DNA of 7,107 bases, taken from assembly GCF_001298715.1 (NCBI RefSeq), contig NZ_CDSC02000436.1, positions 1-7,107 on the forward strand, written 5' to 3'. Position numbers and translations under genes: made by a program. This DNA comes from Bathymodiolus azoricus thioautotrophic gill symbiont. Lineage in GTDB: Bacteria > Pseudomonadota > Gammaproteobacteria > PS1 > Pseudothioglobaceae. The notes under the pieces were generated by a model that saw only the letters and a list, made by a program, of their open reading frames with translations, made no database searches and was not told the DNA's origin. Below are positions 1 through 5,302 of this stretch, in pieces. Position 1 is the first letter of the stretch. Every line of letters begins with the position of its first letter.

Positions 1-309
1 GCCGCTCTTAAAGCCGATGGATCAATCAAAGCCTGGGGGAACTCAAGTTATGGAGGCAAAGGTGCACCTAAGGACAGTGGTTACACCAAAATTTCTTCAA
101 CTTATGGAACCTTTGTCGCCCTTAAAGTTAACGGTTCAATCACAGCTTGGGGCTGGCGTGGGGTTGACGGCTCTAAAGATGCGCCCCTGCCCCGAGACAG
201 TGGCTATATTGATATTTATTCAAATCAATTTTCTTTTGCCGCCGTTAAAGCCGATGGATCAATCACAGCTTGGGGGAATCCAAATTATGGAGGCAAAGGT
301 GCACCCGAT
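1..309 (+). repeat. Coding tandem repeats of the upstream paralogue
   Basis: The units fall at about 1-105 (partial), 106-228 and 229-309. The stretch 7-68 is closely matched at DNA level by 244-305: both carry the same AAAGCCGATGGATCAATCA run and the same TATGGAGGCAAAGGTGCACC run. The middle unit is more divergent and 9 bp longer than the 114-bp standard unit of the downstream gene. Near-identical non-adjacent units suggest recombination or gene conversion within the array. Confidence 0.8.
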
Positions 310-312
310 TAA
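1..312 (+). CDS. RCC1-like repeat protein, 3' end only (5'-truncated by window edge)
   Basis: Frame 1 is open from the first base to a TAA at 310-312, giving 103 residues of a protein that begins outside the window. It contains three copies of an RCC1-like unit. The first is a partial copy of 35 residues, the second has 41 residues, and the last ends shortly after its Gly-Gly-Lys-Gly-Ala-Pro segment. Each unit has the core F-x-A-[LV]-K-x-[DN]-G-S-I-x-A-W-G, then GG..AP or a variant, then a GY.xI.S strand. These are the hallmarks of the complete protein encoded at 412-1734, so the two are tandem paralogues. In the RCC1 superfamily such units build beta-propellers used for protein binding. By analogy with its neighbour this protein is probably exported, but its N-terminus cannot be seen. 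A target or partner cannot be inferred. Confidence 0.85.
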   Translation, partial: AALKADGSIKAWGNSSYGGKGAPKDSGYTKISSTYGTFVALKVNGSITAWGWRGVDGSKDAPLPRDSGYIDIYSNQFSFAAVKADGSITAWGNPNYGGKGAPD

Positions 313-344
313 TTAACAGTTTATGCGAATATTGACCATCAGGG

Positions 345-373
345 TTTACAAAATTTTTATCATTTATTATCAT
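345..373 (+). promoter_or_regulatory. Putative sigma70 promoter of the RCC1-like repeat gene
   Basis: TTTACA at 345-350 (5 of 6 to the -35 consensus), a 17-bp spacer, then TATCAT at 368-373 (5 of 6 to the -10 consensus). Initiation would fall near 380, leaving a leader of about 32 nt with a clear ribosome binding site (AAGGA, 400-404). A second -35-like TTGACC lies at 332-337. The promoter implies that the downstream paralogue can be expressed without the upstream one. Assigned by eye. Confidence 0.5.
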
Positions 374-411
374 ACTGCCAGCTAAATCTAAAAACTAAAA
401 AGGAAAACACA

Positions 412-1734
412 ATGAATTTAATGATTATCAACAAAAATATTAACCGTACTTTGCTATTAATAGCGTCTCTTGTTGTCATCACAGTTCACGCCAACGATGA
501 CAGCAAATTTTGTAGCATAAAAGCAGAGAATTGGCGTTTTACTGAAGTAGACTATTCTAGTGCTTACAATGATTTTGGCGGGATTTTTAATGCACCAAAC
601 TATCCCAATAAAGGTGCCTTTGCTGTCCTTAAGTCCGACGGTTCTATTGTGGCTTGGGGTAGTTCAATTAATGGAGGTAACAATGCACCTAAGAACAGTG
701 GTTATACTAAGATTTATTCAACTGGTCATGCCTTTGCCGCTCTTAAAGATGATGGATCGATTTCAGCTTGGGGAAATGAAGATCACGGAGGTAAAGGCGC
801 ACCCACTGACAGTGGCTATACTAAGATTTATTCAAATATGGGTGCCTTTGTTGCTCTTAAAGCCGATGGCTCACTCTCGGCTTGGGGAGATCCAAATAAT
901 GGAGGTAAAAAAGCACCTATCGACAAAAGTTACACTAAGGTTTATTCAACTTTCCGTGCCTTTGCTGCTCTTAAGTCCGATGGCTCAATTGTGGCTTGGG
1001 GCAATCCAAAGTATGGAGGCACAAAGGCGTTTAAAAATAATTCTTCAAAAGACAAAGACTATACTAAAATTTATTCAAATGGTTACGCCTTTGCTGCCCT
1101 TAAAGCTGATGGTTCAATCACAGCTTGGGGAGATGAAAACAATGGAGGCGAAGGGGCGCCTAGAGGTAATGGCTATGTCAAGATTTATTCCACTTATGGT
1201 GCTTTTGTTGCGCTTAAAGCTGATGGTTCGATCATGGCTTGGGGTAACTCAGACTCTGGAGGTACAAATGCACCTGTTAACGGTAGCTATGCCAAAATTT
1301 ATGCAAATAACCATGCTTTTGCCGCCCTTAAAGCTGATGGTACCATTGTGGCTTGGGGTAAGAAAGGCCTTGGAGGCACAAATGCACCCGCTGGTAGTGG
1401 TTACACCAAAATTTATGCAAATAATCATGCCTTTGCCGCTCTCAAAGCTGATGGTTCAATCAAGGCTTGGGGTAGCCAAGATCGTGGAGGTAAAGATGCA
1501 CCTAAAGGTGGTGGCTACACCAAAATTTATTCAACGAATGGCGCCTTTGCCACCCTTAAAGCAGATGGCTCAATCAAGGTTTGGGGCTTGTTAACTCACG
1601 GAGGTAAAAGCGCACCCGTTGACGATGGCTACACCAGAATTTATTCAACTTCATACGCCTTTGTTGCCGTTAAAACCCATGGTTCAATCGTAGTTTGGGG
1701 TTACCCAAGTCAGGGAGGGGAATTACCTCATTAG
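412..1734 (+). CDS. Secreted RCC1-like beta-propeller repeat protein
   Basis: This is a complete 440-residue protein. Residues 1-27 look like a Sec signal peptide: basic residues K8 and R12, a hydrophobic core LLLIASLVVITV, and a likely cleavage after V-H-A. Residues 28-67 are a unique segment with the only cysteine (C34). From residue 68 there are ten repeats with the consensus hAFAALKADGSIxAWG, then GGxxAP, then GYTKIYS. Nine are 38 residues long except the fourth (43), and the last stops after 26. This is a shortened form of the RCC1 unit, whose family blade is about 50 residues with a conserved DG..WG and GQLG. The start at 412 has AAGGA 7 bases upstream. Such repeats usually mediate binding, and no catalytic motif is visible. 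It is a tandem paralogue of the gene ending at 312. Export and a propeller fold are inferred; partner and role are unknown. Confidence 0.88.
   Translation: MNLMIINKNINRTLLLIASLVVITVHANDDSKFCSIKAENWRFTEVDYSSAYNDFGGIFNAPNYPNKGAFAVLKSDGSIVAWGSSINGGNNAPKNSGYTKIYSTGHAFAALKDDGSISAWGNEDHGGKGAPTDSGYTKIYSNMGAFVALKADGSLSAWGDPNNGGKKAPIDKSYTKVYSTFRAFAALKSDGSIVAWGNPKYGGTKAFKNNSSKDKDYTKIYSNGYAFAALKADGSITAWGDENNGGEGAPRGNGYVKIYSTYGAFVALKADGSIMAWGNSDSGGTNAPVNGSYAKIYANNHAFAALKADGTIVAWGKKGLGGTNAPAGSGYTKIYANNHAFAALKADGSIKAWGSQDRGGKDAPKGGGYTKIYSTNGAFATLKADGSIKVWGLLTHGGKSAPVDDGYTRIYSTSYAFVAVKTHGSIVVWGYPSQGGELPH
613..1731 (+). repeat. Array of ten 114-bp coding repeats
   Basis: Units start at 613, 727, 841, 955, 1084, 1198, 1312, 1426, 1540 and 1654. 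All are 114 bp except the fourth (129 bp, with 15 extra bases around 1029-1059) and the truncated tenth (78 bp). The most uniform DNA is the core encoding LKADGS-I--WG. Units six and seven end with I-Y-A-N-N where the others have I-Y-S, and both contain GGTNAP, which points to a recent duplication. The repeat period being a multiple of three also keeps another frame open over 560-1594; that frame is an artefact. Confidence 0.9.
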
Positions 1735-2043
1735 GGATCTTTGCATAAAGGGCTAATGCTATAAAGTCCGTATGATGCTAGAAGCAGTCCGTTTATACAA
1801 TGCGTCTAAACGAGACAAATGTGACACTTGAATGCCAACATTACAGTTTATGTTTAGAGTGAAAATTTTATTGGATCTATCAACCTCTTTAAAGTTTAAT
1901 TTTATGATTTAATTTTTTAATAAAGCCCTGTTGAAATCACTCGATAGGTTAGTGGTTAGGTGGAATGATTTGCTAAGTTTTTAAGCAATTAATGTTTGCT
2001 TCCTTTTTGTTTTTGCAACAGATGATTTGAAAAAAATCCAAAA
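1735..2043. other. Noncoding region between convergent genes, short repeats and a possible stem-loop
   Basis: No gene is supportable here. Visible elements are: an imperfect direct repeat ATGCTA...GTCCGT at 1756-1771 and 1775-1792; a possible two-part stem with TCTAAAC (1805-1811) opposite GTTTAGA (1852-1858), enclosing AATGT (1818-1822) opposite ACATT (1838-1842); a 9-bp direct repeat TTTAATTTT at 1895-1903 and 1908-1916; and CTGTTG (1928-1933) inverted against CAACAG (2016-2021). None of the hairpins has an adjoining T-tract good enough to call a terminator for either flanking gene. An 18-codon frame from 1775 has no clear ribosome binding site and was not called. Confidence 0.45.
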
Positions 2044-2577
2044 TTAAAGCGCCAGTGTTTGACTGTGAAAATGAAAAAATAAGCCTTCGTATGTATCATT
2101 AATCGCATCATATAAAATTAAAGCACCATCTTGATAAGAGGGTAGTGACGAATGTGGATAGCCTTGATTCATATGTATATCGTGTATGTCATTAGGGAAA
2201 CGCGAGCCATAAGCGATTATCCTAGAGCCATTGTCAGCATCAATATAAGGCTTGATCAAACCAAGAATAGTATCGCTCAATTCTTCTTCAGCTATCTGAG
2301 AAAACTGTTCTTTTTCGATAAAGGCATCTTTGATGTAATCTAAAGCGTTTGCTTGATCTTCTGGTTGTAAATAATAAGCGCCGTTACTGAGTGTTGATAA
2401 ATGCTTGAGAAAATCAGTCTTTAAATCTTTAATATGAGCAAAGAAAACATCAGAGCCGTCATAATCTCTCACATTAACTGCTACCTTAAAGGGGTCTTCA
2501 GTCTCATTTTTAATATAAAGATATAAATGTGGATGAGCGCCTTTTTCAAAGTCTTTTAAAGGTGTTCCCGAGATCAA
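2044..2577 (-). CDS. DUF2278 (YukJ-like) family protein, start codon unclear
   Basis: From a TTG at 2577 this reads 177 residues. The C-terminal half has the family signature: A-Y-G near 122-124, I-H-D-I-H-M-N-Q-G at 131-139, Y-Q-D-G-A at 148-152 and F-H-S-Q at 170-173. The first half has the V-N-V segment at 34-36. DUF2278 proteins begin with a Y-G-V-L-K-G-like motif. Here Y-G-L-I-S-G straddles the TTG, because codons TAT GGA lie immediately upstream (2583-2578), so translation must start earlier or the gene has lost its start. The open frame continues to a TAA at 2613-2611, preceded only by four ATT codons (2610-2599) and no ATG, GTG or TTG. No Shine-Dalgarno is evident. The molecular function of DUF2278 is not established to my knowledge. 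The remaining reading frame is intact, so non-AUG initiation or recent inactivation are both possible. Confidence 0.75.
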   Translation of the reverse strand: MISGTPLKDFEKGAHPHLYLYIKNETEDPFKVAVNVRDYDGSDVFFAHIKDLKTDFLKHLSTLSNGAYYLQPEDQANALDYIKDAFIEKEQFSQIAEEELSDTILGLIKPYIDADNGSRIIAYGSRFPNDIHDIHMNQGYPHSSLPSYQDGALILYDAINDTYEGLFFHFHSQTLAL

Positions 2578-2702
2578 TCCATAATGCGAGTAAGAAGGAA
2601 TAATAATAATTTAATTTAAAAAAATCAGTATTCTACCTTAATCCAAAAAACAAAATATCCCTATCTTTTGCACCGTCTACATTCAAAAAAATAGCCGTTA
2701 CA

Positions 2703-2741
2703 CTTGTGGGCGGGATTTTGTGTAAACACAAATGGCACAAG
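2703..2741. other. Nested inverted repeat downstream of uvrD
   Basis: Outer arms CTTGTG (2703-2708) and CACAAG (2736-2741) flank a tight inner hairpin, TTTGTG (2717-2722), loop TAAA, CACAAA (2727-2732). Read on the minus strand it follows the uvrD stop by about 35 bases, and a run of seven T residues comes later near 2685-2691. It could act as a weak or 3'-end-protecting structure for uvrD mRNA, or as a protein-binding site. It lacks the immediate U-tract of a standard terminator. Confidence 0.35.
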
Positions 2742-2747
2742 GGGAGA

Positions 2748-2756
2748 TGCTATACT
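2748..2756 (+). promoter_or_regulatory. Extended -10 promoter-like element facing uvrD 3' end
   Basis: TGC TATACT (2748-2756) matches an extended -10 element (TGn plus a hexamer with 5 of 6 bases). No convincing -35 is visible at the right distance. Transcription would run rightward into the antisense strand of uvrD, as there is no plus-strand gene immediately downstream. It may be a relic promoter or a chance match. Confidence 0.25.
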
Positions 2757-2775
2757 GCTCATCTTTATCTTTGGA

Positions 2776-4941
2776 TTAAAGAAACTCTAAATTAGCATAA
2801 GCGCTAATTAACCACTTAGTACCTGCAGTTTTAAATTTTACTTGTACTCTGGCACTCTCGCCGTCACCTTCAAAATTAAGCACGGTGCCAAAGCCAAATT
2901 TGGAATGTTTAACAGTTCTACCAATAGATAAATCACCGTTTGCTTGTGGCTCAATGTCCTGATTAAAGACATCATCTTTTTGGTAATTTTGTGCTGTTGC
3001 GCCATATTTTTGTTTAATCTGATTAAGGTGTTTTTCTGGAAACTCTGATAAAAATCGAGACGGGTAAGCGTAGATTGATTGTCCGTGCAAAAAGCGTTTT
3101 ATCGCAAATGATATTGTGAGTTTTTTCATTGCTCGTGTCATGCCGACATAGCACAAGCGTCTTTCTTCATCCATTAAATACGGCTCATCTTTGGATTGCC
3201 TAGAGGGAAATAAGTCTTCTTCCAAGCCCGCTAAAAATACATAAGGAAACTCCAAGCCCTTGGCAGAGTGAACCGTCATGAGTTGCACATTTTGCGTTGG
3301 CGGTACATTGCCATTACCGCTAGAATCAAGCGAAGTTCGAGAAATGTAACCCATGGTTTCATTCATATCACTGTCTTCTTCATGATTGTATTGCTTGGCG
3401 TCAGCAATGAGCTCTTCTAAGTTTGCTGTTTTACTGCCTGTTTTATCAGTTTTATCGTTTGAATAATGTGCAACAAGTCCAGATTCCTTAATCAAATAAG
3501 CAACTTTTTCAGATAAATCTAAGTGCTCGGTATCGTCTTGCATTTGCTCAATCAGCTGAGTGAATCCAATCAAGGCGTTGGTAGCACGCGTTGGTAAGGT
3601 TGATGCCATACTAATCGCCGCTTGGAATAAATTGGTTTGATTTTTACGCGCAAATTCTCGTACTTTTTCAACCGTAGCATTACCGATACCTCGTGTTGGA
3701 AAATTAACCACTCGTTCAAAGGCAACGCTATCAGCGGTATTTTCCATAAGGCGTAAATAAGCTAAGGCGTTTTTGATTTCAGCACGCTCAAAGAAGCGCA
3801 AACCACCATAAATAATATAGGGGATATTGTATTTAATCAATCGTTCTTCAAAAGCTCTAGATTGTACATTTGAGCGATAAAGAATAGCACACTCATTAGC
3901 CGATGCACCATTATCAAGGTGTTTTTGAATGGCACTAACGACAAAATATGCTTCGTCAATTTCTGTGCGCGCTTCATACAAATCAATCAGCTCCCCATCA
4001 CCAGAATCTGTCCATAGGGATTTACCCATACGATTTGAGTTGCGAGCAATCAGTGCATTTGAAGCTTTTAAAATATGTCCCGTTGAGCGATAATTTTGTT
4101 CAAGGCGAATGGTTTGAAGTGGTGCAAAATCTTTTTCGAGTTTAATGATGTTTTCAATTTTTGCACCACGCCAGCCATAAATAGACTGATCATCATCACC
4201 TACGCAAAACACTTTGTTTTTACCGTTAAATAACAACTTAACCCATTTGTATTGCATGGTATTTGTGTCTTGAAATTCATCTACTAAAATATGCTCAAAG
4301 CGAGTTTGATAGTGTGAAAGCAGAGCTGAGTTATTTTTCAATAATTCATAACTGCGTACCAGTAACTCAGCAAAGTCAATTAAGTCGTTGTCATTACAAT
4401 GTTTTTCATATAACACGAATACTTCAAGGCTTTTCTTAATAAAATAATTGTGCCCTGCGTCAATATCACCTGGACGAATGCCTTCATCTTTTTGCTGATT
4501 AATAAACCATTGAACTTTTTTAACTGGAAACTTGCCTTCGTCCATCTGGTTTTCTTTCATTAGGCGTTTAACAACACGAAATTGGTCTTTCTGGTCAAGA
4601 ATTTGAAATTGCGAGCTCAAATTTGCCTCAATAGGGTGGGCGCGTAACAGGCGATGCGCCAATCCGTGAAAAGTACCAACCCACATACTCCTGATTGGCC
4701 GTCTAAGCAATGTATTCAAACGCTCACGCATTTCATTGGCTGCTTTGTTGGTAAAAGTGACGGCCAAAACAGCATCAATATGAACATTTTTTTGCATGAC
4801 TAAATACCCAATTCTATGGGTTAGAACTCTGGTCTTTCCAGAGCCTGCACCAGCAAGTATTAAAGCACTTTGTGTGCCATCCAAAGTGACTGCTTGAGAT
4901 TGCTCGTTATTTAGTTCGTTAACTATTTCAGGTAAATTCAT
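2776..4941 (-). CDS. uvrD: DNA helicase II UvrD (SF1A 3'-5' helicase)
   Basis: 721 residues, essentially the length of E. coli UvrD (720). UvrD unwinds DNA 3'-5' with ATP. It removes UvrABC-incised oligonucleotides in nucleotide excision repair, unwinds nicked strands in mismatch repair and clears RecA or stalled RNA polymerase. Motifs appear in order: N-terminal Q motif near 11-18, Walker A GAGSGKT 31-37, motif Ia TFTNKAANEM 62-71, Ib GTFHGLAHRLLR 89-100, II DEFQDTN 221-227, III GDDDQSIYGWRG 248-259, IV LEQNYRS 280-286, V VQLMTVHSAKGLEF 552-565 and VI ERRLCYVGMTRA 593-604. Residues 673-721 match the C-terminal Tudor-like, RNA-polymerase-binding domain ending in KW-LI-AYA-LE. This distinguishes it from Rep and PcrA-only fragments. 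The ATG at 4941 gives the family N-terminus, but no Shine-Dalgarno sequence precedes it. No obvious SOS (LexA) box is visible upstream. Confidence 0.97.
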   Translation of the reverse strand: MNLPEIVNELNNEQSQAVTLDGTQSALILAGAGSGKTRVLTHRIGYLVMQKNVHIDAVLAVTFTNKAANEMRERLNTLLRRPIRSMWVGTFHGLAHRLLRAHPIEANLSSQFQILDQKDQFRVVKRLMKENQMDEGKFPVKKVQWFINQQKDEGIRPGDIDAGHNYFIKKSLEVFVLYEKHCNDNDLIDFAELLVRSYELLKNNSALLSHYQTRFEHILVDEFQDTNTMQYKWVKLLFNGKNKVFCVGDDDQSIYGWRGAKIENIIKLEKDFAPLQTIRLEQNYRSTGHILKASNALIARNSNRMGKSLWTDSGDGELIDLYEARTEIDEAYFVVSAIQKHLDNGASANECAILYRSNVQSRAFEERLIKYNIPYIIYGGLRFFERAEIKNALAYLRLMENTADSVAFERVVNFPTRGIGNATVEKVREFARKNQTNLFQAAISMASTLPTRATNALIGFTQLIEQMQDDTEHLDLSEKVAYLIKESGLVAHYSNDKTDKTGSKTANLEELIADAKQYNHEEDSDMNETMGYISRTSLDSSGNGNVPPTQNVQLMTVHSAKGLEFPYVFLAGLEEDLFPSRQSKDEPYLMDEERRLCYVGMTRAMKKLTISFAIKRFLHGQSIYAYPSRFLSEFPEKHLNQIKQKYGATAQNYQKDDVFNQDIEPQANGDLSIGRTVKHSKFGFGTVLNFEGDGESARVQVKFKTAGTKWLISAYANLEFL

Positions 4942-4950
4942 AAATTTTTA

Positions 4951-4978
4951 TTGTCAAATGATTTGCAAATGGTATAAT
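4951..4978 (+). promoter_or_regulatory. Strong sigma70 promoter of the small gene at 5066
   Basis: TTGTCA at 4951-4956, a 16-bp spacer, and a perfect TATAAT at 4973-4978 that is also preceded by the extended -10 TG (4970-4971). Transcription would start near 4985, giving a leader of about 80 nt that holds a tandem AGATCC (4997-5002, 5003-5008). This is the best promoter in the window, and the small gene between it and the terminator at 5274-5302 looks like an autonomous unit. Confidence 0.7.
4961..4970. promoter_or_regulatory. Perfect palindrome ATTTGCAAAT in promoter spacer (possible operator)
   Basis: The ten bases are identical on both strands and lie between the -35 and -10 of the rightward promoter, about 20 bp upstream of the uvrD ATG. 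A dimeric regulator bound here could affect both divergent genes. A CAAATG direct repeat (4955-4960, 4966-4971) overlaps it. The sequence does not match a LexA box. In AT-rich DNA a 10-bp palindrome can occur by chance. Confidence 0.3.
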
Positions 4979-5051
4979 GTTATCTTTCTCTTATATAGAT
5001 CCAGATCCGAGGTAAGAGTGAAGAATTATAAACATTATATTATTGTAAAGT

Positions 5052-5057
5052 AAGGAG
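5052..5057 (+). promoter_or_regulatory. Ribosome binding site AAGGAG deciding the small-gene start
   Basis: AAGGAG is followed by GTG at 5063 (5-base spacing) and ATG at 5066 (8-base spacing). The spacing and codon preference favour the ATG, so the adjoining GTG is taken as untranslated. Confidence 0.65.
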
Positions 5058-5065
5058 TATCAGTG

Positions 5066-5251
5066 ATGACATACTACGAAGGCGTGAAAAAAATGGAAGA
5101 AATGGGCGTAAATGACAACTACATTCAAGGTTGGGTAGCTGGTTTTTTAAATAACCCTGAGATTGAAGAGCAAAGAATTACTGATGAATGGGAAGCAGGT
5201 CATGAAGATGGCAAAGCTCATACAGAAGCAAACTTTGCGAATTTTTGCTAA
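5066..5251 (+). CDS. Small conserved-looking acidic protein of unknown function (61 aa)
   Basis: I do not recognise a named family. The 61-residue product is soluble-looking and acidic, with no signal peptide or membrane segment. Numbering from the ATG at 5066, it has a Y-I-Q-G-W-V-A-G-F segment at about 19-27, N-P at 29-30, and E-W-E-A-G-H-E-D-G at about 41-49. It ends in a cysteine. The spacing of a GW..G element, an NP and a second W..G..DG element recalls the short RMF/CrpP-type proteins (ribosome modulation factor has G..AG...NPY...W..GW). The resemblance is only a pattern seen by eye. A perfect-consensus -10, a strong ribosome binding site and an own intrinsic terminator indicate a highly expressed single-gene unit. 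That would suit a small stress or ribosome-associated protein, but the role is inferred. An upstream GTG at 5063 would add one residue. Confidence 0.8.
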   Translation: MTYYEGVKKMEEMGVNDNYIQGWVAGFLNNPEIEEQRITDEWEAGHEDGKAHTEANFANFC

Positions 5252-5273
5252 TCACTGATTGCAAAGAAATTTA

Positions 5274-5302
5274 AAAAAAGCCCGACTGTAGCGGGCTTTT
5301 TT
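5274..5302 (+). terminator. Intrinsic terminator after the small gene
   Basis: Stem AAAAAAGCCCG (5274-5284) pairs perfectly with CGGGCTTTTTT (5292-5302) around a 7-base loop. The GC core is GCCCG/CGGGC and is followed by six T residues. The symmetric A and T tracts would let it work in both directions, although on the left no minus-strand gene ends here. The final T is immediately followed by the epmB ATG. Confidence 0.9.

Noticed and set aside
17..316. 99-codon frame at the left edge
   Set aside because: Same shadow effect over the upstream paralogue; the frame starting at base 1 carries the recognised repeats.
560..1594. A 344-codon open frame overlapping the RCC1-like gene on the same strand
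   Set aside because: It exists because the 114-bp repeats are a multiple of three and contain no stops in that frame. Its translation is a monotonous Leu/Met-rich shadow with no ribosome binding site. The RCC1 frame has a signal peptide and family consensus.
1..1731. Regularly spaced repeats as a possible CRISPR array
   Set aside because: The repeats are 114 bp, continuous, in frame and protein-coding, with no short repeat/spacer alternation.
1735..1750. GGGATCTTTGCATAA directly after the repeat gene, resembling the ends of some IS elements
   Set aside because: No matching inverted end or transposase fragment was found in the window. A similar string near 6668-6684 is just thioredoxin-gene coding sequence.
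1775..1831. 18-codon frame starting ATG CTA GAA in the spacer
   Set aside because: Too short, no clear ribosome binding site, and no similarity that I recognise.
1926..2021. CCCTGTTGAAAT ... TTTTGCAACAG as possible IS6-type terminal repeats
   Set aside because: Only six bases match as inverted ends and nothing between them codes for a transposase, so this is listed only as part of the spacer description.
2152..2343. 63-codon plus-strand frame opposite the DUF2278 gene
   Set aside because: It is antisense to conserved family motifs, lacks a ribosome binding site and has no recognisable content.
3948..4145. 65-codon plus-strand frame opposite uvrD
   Set aside because: It is antisense to conserved helicase sequence, including the LEQNYRS region nearby, and has no independent signals.
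4942..5065. LexA (SOS) box upstream of uvrD
   Set aside because: No CTGT-N8-ACAG pattern is present; the only palindrome there is ATTTGCAAAT.
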